NCBI RefSeq assembly: GCF_001659605.2
Contig: NC_035161.2
Location: 28,691,691-28,755,690, forward strand
Direction of reading: 5' to 3'
Length of the DNA stretch: 64,000 nucleotides
Source: Manihot esculenta
Taxonomy: Eukaryota; Streptophyta; Magnoliopsida; Malpighiales; Euphorbiaceae
A model generated the notes under the pieces. The model was not told the origin of the DNA. It did not search any database and saw only the letters and a program-made list of their open reading frames with translations. Made by a program: the position numbers and the translations under genes. Every line of letters starts with the position of its first letter. Positions within the stretch are counted from its first letter, which is position 1. Positions 35,196 to 47,346 of this stretch are shown piece by piece.

Positions 35196-38100
35196 TCAGA
35201 CTGTGTAATGGGGGTTCACATCAATGTCCAAACCCTTCAACTTTGCAAAGGACTCCACTTTGCCTTTCAACGTGTGAAGCTCCCTTAATCTGTAAGATGC
35301 ATGTGATCATAATTATAAATGAAGTCACTCATTAGTACAGAGTTTGATCTTGCAGGTTCAGTATTTGTAAACTTTCCACAAAGAAAACAAACCTTGCAAT
35401 CTCTGCACGTCTCCTTGCTTCTTCAGCCACAATGCTGATGTCTCTAAAAGTATGCTTTTCTGATAACACTTTTGATTCCTTAGATTGGAGGCCATGAAGT
35501 GTCCGCTGCTCGGTTGCCCATGCAGCTTCCCGAGCTTCCTTACCAAAGTCTTTTTGAGTTGTCATTGTTGTCTGACAAAATCAATCAATGCCCCAAATCT
35601 CAAACCAAGTTCCTTCAACATTAATAGAAGAATTCAATGTAATGGATTACTAGCTAGGCTCAATTTCACTCACTCTTTGGTTGTAGACTAGGCTCCAGGC
35701 TCTGCCGCTCAGTGCATATCTAACAGCAAACTTGATAGGATCAAGCAGCATGTATGTTACAATGTTGTACAACCAGATGACACCAGTCCATTTCCAGCCA
35801 ATCTTTCTTACACCAGCAAAACCCCATGTTGCTTCAGCAGATATTACAGTTGCAACCTGCATGGATCAACAACCATTATTCATGGCGAGCTAAGGATCAA
35901 CTCAGGTGATTAGACGTGAATTTAGATATTAGGATCATTGATCATAGAGCGACTATTCAGTGATAAGATTGTAGGGTTACCAATTGAGCAATAAAGAAAG
36001 CGATAATGAGAAGAGCACCAGGCCTCTCTGTGAATGACCAGCTCCTGGAGCGAGTCACAAATATTAGAGCTTGGCTGATGGTGCTAACTTGAAGGTACAT
36101 AGCTGATGCTAGCTGTGCATTCAGTTCCTTGGAGATGTGTTCATCCGAGACATTGTAATCATTCTTTTGGAGGCTATGCACATCAAAGTGTTTCTGTGAT
36201 AATTTAGAAGAAAAGAAAATGATTATCAAAACCCATAACGAATCGAAAAATCATTTGTTTTAGATGGCTCTCTAGTCTCTGCATTTGTAGCTCAAAGAAA
36301 AACTGATAATTCCATTTCTATCCTGGAAAGATACTTGATGAAGTAATAGGGTTTTTACTGAAAAGAAATCAGTTTCATATGCTCCCCAGAAGAACACCAC
36401 AGTCATTATGGCAAGGTATCCGCCTATTACAACCCCAGTTGCAAAAATTTCACTAAGCTTCCAACTATCTGGTATGGGGGATGGCTTAACTCTGTCTTTG
36501 GATATCGTCATGATAGTGCCTAAAAATTTATTGAGAAAGGTGATTCAGTTCTCATACTAGAAAGAAAAAAAAAAAAAAAAAACTAGGGATGATTAAAAAG
36601 TGCTTACCATCATTTAGAATGGCAATAATAAGAACCATAAAGGGAGGGAAATTGAACTTCCAAAAACAAGTGAGCAACATAAACCCCAACTGTTGAACAA
36701 ATTCAGTACACAATGTTACAATTTCCACATTTGCTAAACTTTCAGAGTCGTTAAATTTTCAAGGATTAAATAACTTACTACGATACGAATGGTGATAGAC
36801 ACAGCATATATCTGGGGAAAGATTAAAAAAGAAATGTGTTAAGGAAATTATACCATTGACGGTCACCAAATCCAAGAACTATTAAAAAAAACAGTATTAC
36901 TGTGTAATTCTTCATTCTTTGAAAGATTGCTCGACTAGTCAAAACAGCACTAATGATTACACTTAGCCCGGGTTCTGTCAGAACTATATCAGAAGCGCCA
37001 CGGGCAGCATCTGTTGAATCTGCCACCGCAATTCCTATGTCTGCTATCTTTAATGCAGGTGCATCATTTACTCCATCACCAGTCATTCCAACTATATGTT
37101 TTTTAGCTTGAAGTCGCTTCACAATTTCAAACTTATGCTCTACAAAGAAACACCAAGTCAATTGAGAGTGGCACAAGATAAATTCAAGTTAGTGCCTGAA
37201 TATAATTAATTACCAGGGAAAACACCAGCAAAACCATCAGCATTTTCAATGAGCTCATCGATTGGCAGAACTCCAATAGTTCCATCCTTGTTGTCCCCTA
37301 GCAAAGTTGATGACGGATACATATTTGTGCCCATCCCAAGTCGTCTCCCTGTCTCTTTTGCAATTGCCAGTTGATCACCCGTGATCATTTTGACACCAAC
37401 ACCAAGATCTAGAGCTCTTTTGATTGTTTCAGCACTGTCATGGCGAGGTGGATCGAAAAGTGGGAGAAGACCAACAAATTCCCAAGGTCCACCAGAACTG
37501 TCCTTGGTACCAGTTGGTACCTCCTGTAAATAACACCTCTCTCTTTATCAGGAAACAATCTTCTGAACAGTACTAAAGAAAACAATAAATGAAGCAGAGG
37601 TTATACCTGTCGAGCAACTGCAAGGGATCGAAGTCCACGCTCAGCAAATTTATCAATTATTCCTAGTACCTTTTTTTCAATGTCTGATTTATTCCTTGCC
37701 AAACTTAGAATCTGAAGTTGTCACATGTGATCAATATTAGGCTATGGCAGGTAGTGCAATGATCATAACACCAAGATTGTAACTGAGTACCTGCTCTGGT
37801 GCCCCTTTGCTCACTCTATGCATCTTGCCTGCACTGTCTAAATATGTTAGTGCTGTCCTCTTATCAGTTGGATTGAATGGAAGAAAGTGTACTTCAGTAA
37901 TTCCAGCTCGAGCCTAACAATTAAACAAGATATGGTCTTAGGTCATAGGAAACTCAATCAACAGAACTTACAATAAAACATTTAGGACTATTTCACCATA
38001 GAAGTTATACTATTCTGACTTAAGAAATTGATCACACATGAATTTTCCAAGAGTATCATAGCATCCTGGATATTAATAATCATGCTTTTGCTATTTCAGT

Positions 38101-40242
38101 TGAGCACCAATTCATATATTTCATTCTTGTACAGAGATGAGGGACAATAATACATTGTATTGAATATTTATTTACGAAGATCCAAAACCTCTTTAGGATC
38201 TGCCAGCATAGCAACAATAGCCCCATCAATAGCATCTTGATTTTCCAACCTCGAAGCTCTGGCAGCCATCAAGACAACCATGTCCTTGTCAACACCCTTT
38301 GCAAAAACCTATCATGAAATGAAAGAATGCATCTATAAGTTCATAATAGTTAAGAGCTTTTTCACGATTTACTGTAAAACTACTCAGAAAATGGAAAATA
38401 ATGGATAAAATATAGCACCTCTATCATAGACTTATCGACTGTAAGTTTGTTAAGAGTTAAAGTGCCTGTTTTGTCACTGCAGAGAACATCCATCCCAGCC
38501 ATTTCCTCAATAGCTGTCATTCTCTTTGTTATGGCACCCTGCAGGTAAACATAACTTCAGTTTTTCTCTAAAGCTATTGCAATTATTTATCTCCATGAAT
38601 TTAAATAAGTAAAGCTTTCCAGTACCTGCTGAGACAAGCGATGAGAACCTATGGCCATGGTAACAGAAAGTACTGTTGGCATAGCAATGGGGATACCACC
38701 GATAAGTAAAACAAGAAGGTTGTCTATACCAACACGATATTCCCTTTTTTGAATCCCATATATTACAATGATCTCAATCAACATTCCAATGGCAATAGAG
38801 CAAATGCAGAAGTTTCCAATTGCAGTTAAAACCTGAAAAAATGAAGCAAAATTATCCCTCACAAATTTCATAAACGGTAATATGTATGCATATGTTGCTC
38901 AATATGGGCATGACCAGAGTTTCCTTACTACATTCAAGTGTTCAATCAAAGGGCTAATATGCTATCGGCTTGTTAGCTCTTAATTGATATTGATTAATTA
39001 ACTAAGATGTTAATGAATTTTGGTATGAACCTTTTGAAAATGCCCAATATGTGTAGTGGATTCCACAAGATGAGCTGCTTTTCCAAAAAAGGTGTGCACA
39101 CCAGTAGCAATCACTACTGCTTCAATTTCACCTTGCTTACATGTTGAGCCAGAGTAAACTCCATCACCAGGATTCTTAGTTACTGGAAGTGACTCTCCTG
39201 TAAGAGCAGACTGGAAAAGAAAGAAAGAAGGAATATATAAATCCTAAAAGCTCAAGATAGGAAGAGAATTAGATGATTCAATATGATTAGCAACCTGATC
39301 AATTTTCAAAGGATCCCCTTCAAGTAAACGAGCATCAGCAGGAATAATGTCTCCTAGTTTGATACTGACAATGTCTCCAGGCACCAATACAGCAGCATCT
39401 TCCTCTCCCCAACTTCCATTGCGCAAAACCTGTTGCAGACAATTTAGATATAAAGGAAAAAAGGAGTCCAAACATATTTTTCAAAGATATCCACAAGGTT
39501 AACCTTTGCTTTTGGTGCCAACCGAGCCATAAGAGCTGCCGCTGCATTTCCAGCATTATTTTCCTCTATAAAGCTTATGGTTGAATTGATAATAAGTAGT
39601 GCCATGATTCCAACAAAATCATGATAATCTATTCCTTCTCCCTACACAATGATTACTTTTCAGTATTCATTCAATAAATCTAGGTTTTGCTTTCAATTCA
39701 ATCCATATCTTAAATGTATATTCCTGAAGTCAAAGATATGATATGAATTTCCCACAAACTCACTCCTCCATGGGCAAGAGAGATTGCCATAATTGCTGCA
39801 GCTTCCATAACCCATGATAGTGGATTCCACATAAACCCCAAAAACTTGAGTACTTTACTTTCCTATGTAAAACAAATGAAAGAAATGAATTCATTGTAAA
39901 ATCATAAATGAAGTTACAATAAAATCAGTGAGATATCTTGAGCTGACACAAGCCTTAAGAGACCTTTTTCTCCTCAAGCTTGTTGGAGCCGAATACTCCT
40001 AACCTCTGTTGAACATCATCAGAAGTAAGACCCTTTCTCGTACATTTCAACTTTTCAAACACTTCTTCCACTGGAATACTTTCCTGCAAAAATCCAATGT
40101 TGGGTTAGCAATTGACATGAATATTGAGTGAGACTTGGAACTTGCATATTCTTGATATATATTTCGCAAGGAGTACATAAATGTGTACCAAATCAATAGT
40201 TTCCTTGCTAATAGCTTCAAGGGCAATTGCAGTCTTATCCAT
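35196..40242 (-). CDS. Plasma-membrane H+-ATPase (P-type, P3A)
   Basis: Twenty minus-strand exons: 40242-40189, 40083-39964, 39862-39764, 39641-39504, 39429-39295, 39210-39031, 38832-38626, 38538-38419, 38308-38189, 37913-37791, 37711-37607, 37523-37214, 37139-36901, 36811-36779, 36689-36608, 36519-36359, 36193-35981, 35856-35674, 35571-35393 and 35289-35196. They close in frame at 964 aa, normal for the family. Actuator motif TGES (186-189), phosphorylation site CSDKTGTLT (Asp333), hinge TGDGVNDAP (590-598) and the membrane segments are all present. The C-terminal autoinhibitory domain ends HYTV, so the penultimate Thr (963), the 14-3-3 binding phosphosite, is kept. The pump exports H+ using ATP and energises secondary transport. 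It resembles the common AHA-type isoforms rather than AHA10. No sign of decay. Confidence 0.97.
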
Positions 40243-40738
40243 TTCAGTGTTCCTTCTTCAACTCCCACCTCAATTGAAGGTGGGAAAATCTGCATGTTTT
40301 GAAACTTGTGAATTAGCACATTACTCACTGCCCAGTCTCTATACATCACAAACCCTGAAGCATCCTCAAGGTCGCTATTTATATAAAGGACAGACAGAGA
40401 AACTAAAACATTCCAACAATCATGAATTCATTGTTTGATCTCATAAAATGAGAGACAACCTTTATAAACACAAAGAACATGTAATCTTTTATATTTATCA
40501 CATTCTCTCTTGTAAATGCCATTAAACTTAAACCCACTTATCCTAAGAGCTTAAATTTTAAGAACCATGCATACCTAAGACCCACGTAAAAATCAAAACA
40601 CGTATATATAATGTATGAATACCTTCAGAAATACAGAAGAATGCAGCTTTTTGCATGAAGCAAAAGCCAAAGTGAAAGAGACTTTTGCAATGCTGTAGGA
40701 GAGTGCATAGATAAAATGAAATGGACACGTATATATAG
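40243..40738 (-). promoter_or_regulatory. 5' UTR and core promoter of the H+-ATPase gene
   Basis: On the minus strand, CCTATATATACG at about 40740-40728 is a good TATA box. A leader then leads to a possible donor (GAAG|GTATTC near 40621) and an acceptor (CATGCAG near 40290), suggesting a 5' UTR intron of about 330 bp. The last leader exon contains a CCCACC...GGTGGG inverted repeat (40284-40264) just before the start codon. Confidence 0.5.
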
Positions 40739-40742
40739 GCTG

Positions 40743-41920
40743 AAATGAAGCAGAAACAACCATAGATGGTCGAACAAGTTAAAACAAAACAGGGAAATTG
40801 ATTCACTGACAGAGAGAAGAAGTACAGAATGAAGTAACAAGAATCGAGAAGAAAGATAATCACATAGGCCATTGTGTTAGGAGACAGAAACTAGGCTTAT
40901 GGAACTCCGCCATGCCTCCACCACCTTTACAACGAAACAAAGGGCATATGAAAAATGACGTTTCCAAGGATGGGTGTAGGATTAAGTTACAATTCTCGGA
41001 TTCAGTTTTGTCCTGTTCTTGAAAAAATGCTAAATGCCCACTATGATGGTTTAGGGCCCAATGGCTTGGTCCCTAATCCCTTGCCAAGGAAGCAGTAGGC
41101 CCCAAGCCCTATATACATGCTTTATTTTTTATATATATAGGGACCCAATGCCCATGGCCAAGTGTGTGTACGGCCTACGTCCCTGCATTAACATTTCTAC
41201 TTAATCAGCTGGCGATGTTGGACGGCATCAACCATTTCTACTTGGAAGCAAGTTCATCTCATTGGAGAAATCATATACTTGAAATTGGATTTGGATTCGT
41301 TGTCCTTATTAGTAAAGCCTAAATTAATAGTGATTAAATTATGCATGGCATAGATTTCTAAAGAAAAAACAATATAGCCCTAATTAGAATATTCTAACTT
41401 ATCCATACAAATTATACAAGTCCAAACAAGAAAATTAATACGACGGATATTCAATTTTGACAAGAAAATTAATATATAAAGTATGAGTTTTAATTCAAAT
41501 ATAGTCATTTGGAGAATTAAGTTAAGATTCGTTGGAATATACATGCGTGATTAGCAATAGTTTCTGGTTTTCGAAAAAAGGTTGATGATTGCGTCCAAGG
41601 ATATATCTTAGGGTTTGAATTGGATTTTTCTACTTGTGCTCTAAATTTATTTTTATAAACATTATTTAGAAAAACAAGCAATTCACTTTTTTGGCTCAGG
41701 TGTTTGGCGCAATTCACATATGGAGATCAATTTTCTATTTTCTCATTAACATAAAAGAAAATTGATTATTTATTTCTTAGATTTTATCTAGTTCGGTTAT
41801 TATATTTGAAAATTTTTTATTAAAATATTGAATTTATTTATGGTAATTCATTCCTTAATTTTATAATTAGTTATCATCTATCATCTCTTATATTTATCTT
41901 TTCATCTCTCTCGATATATG
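40743..41920. other. Upstream region of the H+-ATPase gene
   Basis: GC-balanced to about 41280, then A/T-rich. It probably includes the distal promoter of the proton-pump gene. No coding frame recognised. Confidence 0.4.
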
Positions 41921-42019
41921 AGACGGTCCAGTCCAAACTTGATCAAATAATTTTTAAATTTATTTTTCACCCAATTCAAAATGATTAATTCAAATTATTT
42001 AAGTTAACTATTATATATA

Positions 42020-42680
42020 ATTCAAATTTTTTGTAAACCACCTATGTAGAATCTTTTCCAAACGGGCCCTTGCTAAATTTATAAATTTTTCGTAAACACC
42101 GATGTAGAATCTTTCTTAAGTAGGCAGCTGAACGTTACATTCTCCTACTAAATTTTTAAATTTTTCGTAAATCGCTAATGTGGGATCTTTCCTAAGCAGG
42201 CAGGCAACTAAACGTCTCTACTAAATTTTTAAATTTTTCGTAAAGTGCCGATATAGAATCTTTCCCAAGCAGGCAACTGAACATTACATTCTCTCCTGCT
42301 AAATTTTTAAATTTTCTGTAAACCGCCGATATAGGATCTTTATTAAGCAGACAGCTTAATGTTTCATTCTCTCTTACTAAATTTGCAATGTCCTTATCGC
42401 AACTAGTTCAAATATAATTGTTAAATCAAAACTAAATACTTGAGTATTGTAATTCGTTAGTATCTCGGACGGCTTTACACAATTTTGTGATTAAGGGGCT
42501 TTAATATCAATTGAAACAGTTGGATTCAAATTGATTTAAATAACTTTTGAATTCGCTTTCCATCCGCTCCAAAATGATTAATCTAAATTATTTAACAGTT
42601 TCGTACTAACTATTATATATCATTTAAATTTTTCATAAATCATTAACGTGATCTTTCTCAATCAAGCAGTTCAACATCAC
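42020..42680. repeat. Minisatellite, ~80-bp unit, about five copies plus a detached copy
   Basis: A unit reading roughly AAATTTTTCGTAAACCGCCGA...TAGAATCTTTC..AAGCAGGCA.CTGAACGTTACATTCTC.(C/T)TACT recurs at about 42030, 42083, 42163, 42231 and 42309, ending near 42395, with a weaker copy at about 42625-42680. The flanks of the first and last copies (41925-42020 and 42500-42620) also resemble each other, so a larger segment was duplicated. Confidence 0.75.
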
Positions 42681-42689
42681 ACTATACCT

Positions 42690-43967
42690 AAACCAAAAAA
42701 TAATAAATATTAATATATTTGGTATAGAAAATTTAGTGCTATTTATAAGATTTTTAAAAATGTTTTCCTTTTCGTAAAGACGGAGTAATTTTCATTTTAT
42801 GGGTTAACTTTTCTTTTTCTCAATAAATTTTTTTATTAACTAATTTTTATAAATATTTTAAAGGGTTAATCACAAAAAAGATCTATTATTTTTAAATTTT
42901 TGTAATTATATTCTATAACAATTTAATTACTAATTAAATCATAAATTTCATATCTTATTTTTGCCGTTACCGTTAGTGTAATTATATTCTATATCAATTT
43001 AATTACTAATTAAATCATAAATTTCATATCTTATTTTAAATGCATCCACCATTATGATGGCTCTTAATTATCATAAATTTCATACCTAAAAAATAATTTT
43101 AGGTAAAAGTTAAAAAATTAAAGTATAATTATAATTTTTTTTAAAATTTAATTTTTTTATCATTTTATCTAAAATTAAAATTTATAATAATTAAAATATT
43201 TGATATTATTATTATTTTTATATTAATTTTACCAATAATTTAAATATATCAAATTACATTAATTCAATTACAAAATAATTTACATCTTAAATTATTTTTT
43301 TAAATACACTTTAATTATTATTTTAATTAAAGTATATATTAATAATATGGTTGAAAATATTTTTTTAAAAAAAGCATAATAAAATTTAATTAATCATTAA
43401 ATTAATAGAGTATAATTGCTATTATATTAATAACCATATTTTATTATTTTATTATTTTTAATTATATTATTAATCATGTATTTTTTAAAATTATAATATT
43501 TCAGAAAAAATAATTTAAGAGGTAGATTAATTTGAAATTGAATTAATATAAAATAGTATTTTTAAATTATAAATAAAATTAAAAATATATATTATAATAA
43601 TATTTTAAAATTTTAATATTATAAATTTTAATTTAAGTAAAATAATTAAAATTTTCTAAATTTTAAAAATTTTAAATTTTTATCAATTATAATATGAAAG
43701 TTATTAACATGGCACCATAATATTTCAGTAATTTAATAAATGACATGATAATTTTATTAAATATTAATAGTAATTCTATTAGGTATTATAATAAAAGAAA
43801 TCATAAGTATATTTAAAATAATATATAAAATTTAAGATTTAATAGTTAAATTAATATAAAATTTAATTATAAAAATTTAAAAAGAATATTTTTTTATGAT
43901 TAATTCTATTTTAAATGTTAAAATTGCAAAAATTATTTTGTTGAAAGATATTTTCGGGGGAAACACG
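42690..43967. other. AT-rich intergenic DNA
   Basis: Very A/T-rich. There is one local duplication: TAATTATATTCTATA..AATTTAATTACTAATTAAATCATAAATTTCATATCTTATTTT appears at about 42900-42960 and again at 42970-43035. No coding potential. Confidence 0.5.
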
Positions 43968-43972
43968 CACGC

Positions 43973-44466
43973 TGATGACCGCTGGATTTCTTTACCCCAG
44001 ATCAGGGGCTTGACCACAGCCAAAAGCCCATCAAGCAGAGGCCCACACACCTGATACACGAGACAAGCCTGGTTCGTGCCACCTTCAAGGCCGGGCTCAA
44101 CCAAGCTTCTTCACTTAGATCGGCCCAGTCCGCGACCAGTAGGCCCTCTCCTCTCAGACTCAGCGTCCGGCCCGACTCTCGGCCCAGCCTAGTATCCAGA
44201 GCCATGCTAAGACAGCCTAGCAGATCCGCTCGAACGTATGCACGAGGAGAATCAGAGGCCGTTACGCATGGAGCAGGCTGCTGATACCCTCGTACACCTG
44301 AATCTGTATGTCAGAGACGCGTATCCCAATCATGGAAAGGCCTTTACACGTCACTAGCAAGCATAGCGAAATGGATAAAAGGGGAACCCCTCCCCAGAAA
44401 GTTTAAGTTTATTTTTCAATACCAAAACCCTTGTAAAACCCTATTCTATTGGATCTCAGATCATCA
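43973..44466 (+). repeat. 5' LTR (494 bp)
   Basis: Starts TGATGACCGCTGG and ends CAGATCATCA; the outermost TGATGA/TCATCA are inverted repeats. Its last ~225 bp recur at 45684-45904. It is followed directly by the primer-binding site. Confidence 0.88.
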
Positions 44467-44485
44467 ATTGGCGCCGTCTGTGGGA
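44467..44485 (+). other. Primer-binding site
   Basis: TTGGCGCCGTCTGTGGG directly follows the 5' LTR, where the minus-strand primer tRNA would pair. The TGGCGCC start is common among plant LTR elements. The tRNA species is not assigned here. Confidence 0.7.
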
Positions 44486-44544
44486 AACGAAGGAGATCTT
44501 TTCATCACCGGAGTTTTCACTTTCAAAACCCACTGAGATCCACG

Positions 44545-45933
44545 ATGGCAAACCACCAAGAAAGTAACCTTAACATTCCAAATGACCTGAGCTCTGCCCA
44601 AGATGGGCAGCAGTTCTCCTTTTCTAGCCCTACAACGTTGAATAACCAAACGCCTATTCCTCTTAATCCCTCGCCAAGCTTGGCAGGGAATACTCCCACC
44701 ATGACTCTGTCTAACCAGGACATTCAAACTATGGCTCTCCAGCTACAGACTACTGCTCACTGGTTGGGGCAGCTAATGCAACAGAGGGGCCTTAGCACCC
44801 CAGTAAATGCACTCCCAGTAGTGGAGGAACCCAGAACCAATGAACCCCGACCTACCCCTGACCGCCTCCAAACTAACAGCCACGATGCCGGGGAAGAGGA
44901 AGAACCGGAGGCCCGAATCCATGGGAGAAGGGCAAGAGAGTTGATAGAAAATGAGAAGGCGGACAACTATTCTGCCGGAACAACCAGGGAAGCGGGAACT
45001 GAAACAGGGGAGGAGGAATACAGCTGGGGCAAAGGATCCGGCCCGGAAGACGAGAAAATGAACCAAAAGCTGAAAAGGTTGAAAGAGCAGCTCTTAGCCG
45101 AGCTAGGTAAGAAAGATCAGAGCCAAACCTCCTTGCCCACCTCTTCTCCCTTCTCAAAGATAGTGCAGCAGGAGACCGTTCCCAAGAAGTTTATGATGCC
45201 GCCAATGGCGGCCTATAATGGAGCTGGTAACCCGAGAGAGCATGTCATGAACTATAAGACCTTTATGGAGTTGCAAACCCTGTCAGATGCCTTAATGTGT
45301 AAGGTGTTCCCAACAACGCTCTCAGGACCAGCGCGGGCGTGGTTCAACAGCCTGGAGGCCGGAAGCATTAGAAGTTTTGGAGATCTTGCCACCCGCTTCA
45401 TCAGCCGGTTCATAGCCGGGGTGCCAGCTGATAGGAAGACGAGCTATCTAGAAACAGTGAAACAGAAAGAAGGTGAATCACTCAGAGAGTATGTCGCCCG
45501 CTTCAATACGGAGGCCCTGCAGATTCCCGAGCTGGATGAAGGAAGGGCGGTGGAGGCCATGCAAAAGGGAACAACCTCTGCCGAGTTCTTTGGTTCTTTG
45601 AGCAGGAAACCTCCGACCTCACTAGCTGAGTTGATGAAGAGGGCGGAGAAGTATATAAGGCAGGATGACGCCTTGGTGACGAGTAGAATCAGAGGCCGTT
45701 ACGCATGGAGCAGGCTGCTGATACCCTCGTACACCCGAATCTGTATGTCAGAGACGCGTGTCCCAATTATGGAAAGGCTTTTACACGTCACCAGCAAGCA
45801 TAGCGAAATGGATAAAAGGGGAACCCCCTCCCCAGAAAGTTTAAGTTTATTTTTCAATACCAAAATCCTTGTAAAACCCTATTCTATTGAATTTCAGATC
45901 ATCACACGCCATTGGACCAATTTTTTTCTGTAG
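44545..45933 (+). pseudogene. Truncated gag frame fused to LTR sequence
   Basis: An uninterrupted frame of 462 codons starts at ATG 44545 (MANHQESNLNIPND); the frame is open upstream into the LTR but the ATG after the primer-binding site is the natural start. A disordered, charged N-terminal half leads to a Retrotrans_gag domain (from KKFMMPPMAAYNG through GPARAWFNSLEAGSI, SFGDLATRFISRF, REYVARFNTEALQI, to MKRAEKYIRQDD, about residues 213-377). At about 45683 it runs into 3' LTR sequence and, after 45904, into flanking DNA before a TAG. No zinc knuckle, protease or polymerase remains, so it cannot move itself. The uninterrupted gag part indicates youth. Confidence 0.85.
45684..45904 (+). repeat. 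3' LTR, 5'-truncated
   Basis: Matches the 5' LTR from 44247 to its end with scattered substitutions and small indels (for example GTATCCCAATCATGG versus GTGTCCCAATTATGG), ending TCATCA at the target duplication. Confidence 0.88.
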
Positions 45934-47346
45934 CCAAGGCTGCCATTCCGAGGTTAGATCTTGCCAATACTTTATAGTTTTAGTCTGTCTCCGCCGCCAT
46001 CACCAGATGCTGCTTCCGTAACTGTTACTCAACATTTGCTGCTTTTTTTTAAATAAAAAAAATACTAATTACAGTTATTTTTAAATATTAATCATAAAAT
46101 AAAATTTAATGAATCTTATGACCACCTTACTTAATTGGGCATCACGTATCTAGTACACATGGCCATGTCCGAGGAATTGTGTTCAATGATTCTCAAAGGC
46201 TGCTCATCTCCAGATAAAAATTAAAAATAAAACCACACAAAGGCTGCTAAGCTAAACTAAGCTAATCTATTCTTCCTGAGTCGACCCCTCATGTGAACCT
46301 TCCATTTTCTAACCATCCAACGCTTTTCAAAATTAATAATAACGCTTACGGTAACATGTCATCGATCTATTAATAATTTAATATATATATATATAAATAA
46401 TTAAATTATAAGAAAATTATTTAAATTTTATTTTATGTAAAATTGACTATATAAAATAAAATAACGATTATATTCTAAAATTACTCCTTTGCTTCGCATA
46501 ATTATAAATTATGAGTGCAGTAAATAAATTAGTAGATGGAAGTCATTTGGTCATACCTGTATATTAATTCCTTCATCACGATTCAAGCCATAGTTATTTT
46601 ACAAAGATTAAGAAAATAAAATTTAATGTATCTTTTATTTATATTGTTATGTTATTAAATTGCTTTTTAAATATTTTTTAATTTATATTGAATATAAATA
46701 TTTATTAAGAAATTAATTTACAAATAATTATCATAAAAAATTAATACTATAAAAAACAAAAAAAAATAACGATACAAAATGTTTTTATTAATTAAATAAC
46801 CATTTTACTGAATTCACCATTACATGATGGAATAGTAAATTATGATATTTTATCTTTTTTAGCAAGTTAATCAGTTAATTCATAGATTTCAATATTTGTA
46901 ATAATTTATCGTATACATATAACAAAAATTAATACATGCTAATTTTTACTCTTTAAAATAAAAGAATTAAATTAGAAATTTATAATATTTAGAGAATAAT
47001 ATTATAAACTTTTAATGAATTCAGTGCATAATAAATTACGATCACTCATAAAGCTAAAGTTTAATTACTTTCTCAATATTAATCAATATATGAGCATTTA
47101 TTTTTTACACTATAATTAATTTTACCAAAAATTAATTAATTTTACACTATGTAACTATATATTATTTTACTACGTTAAAATTTTTTCACGTAATCAAATA
47201 AAAATAATGAATTCCATGGAGAAAATCGGTTAATTTTTTTTTAAAAAAATAAATATCCTCACACTCAAATACTCGTAACTACACAAAAACGCAGGGATTA
47301 ACTGCATTCCACAACTACACCAAACAGGCCTGGCTTCTCAATGATC
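45910..47346. other. Intergenic DNA between the LTR element and the first ERF gene
   Basis: GC-balanced to about 46330, then A/T-rich. No conserved frame. The last ~100 bases are probably the 3' UTR of the minus-strand ERF gene. Confidence 0.45.

Larger units (their letters stand above)
43973..45904 (+). mobile_element. Internally deleted LTR retrotransposon (Ty3/Gypsy-type)
   Basis: A 5-bp target duplication CACGC (43968-43972 and 45905-45909) frames an element with a complete 5' LTR (43973-44466, TGATGA...TCATCA), a primer-binding site beginning TTGGCGCCGTCTGTGGG, and a gag frame. The 3' LTR lacks its first ~270 bp: homology resumes at about 45684 and runs to 45904. All pol sequence, the polypurine tract and the 3' part of gag are missing. 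The deletion joint has the five bases ACGAG in common between gag (45679-45683) and the 5' LTR (44242-44246). The remaining LTR portions are about 95% identical by eye, so the insertion is fairly recent. Confidence 0.88.

Noticed and set aside
35332..39556. Several short frames reading through H+-ATPase introns
   Set aside because: They are parts of the 20-exon gene extended into introns, and are accounted for by the spliced model.
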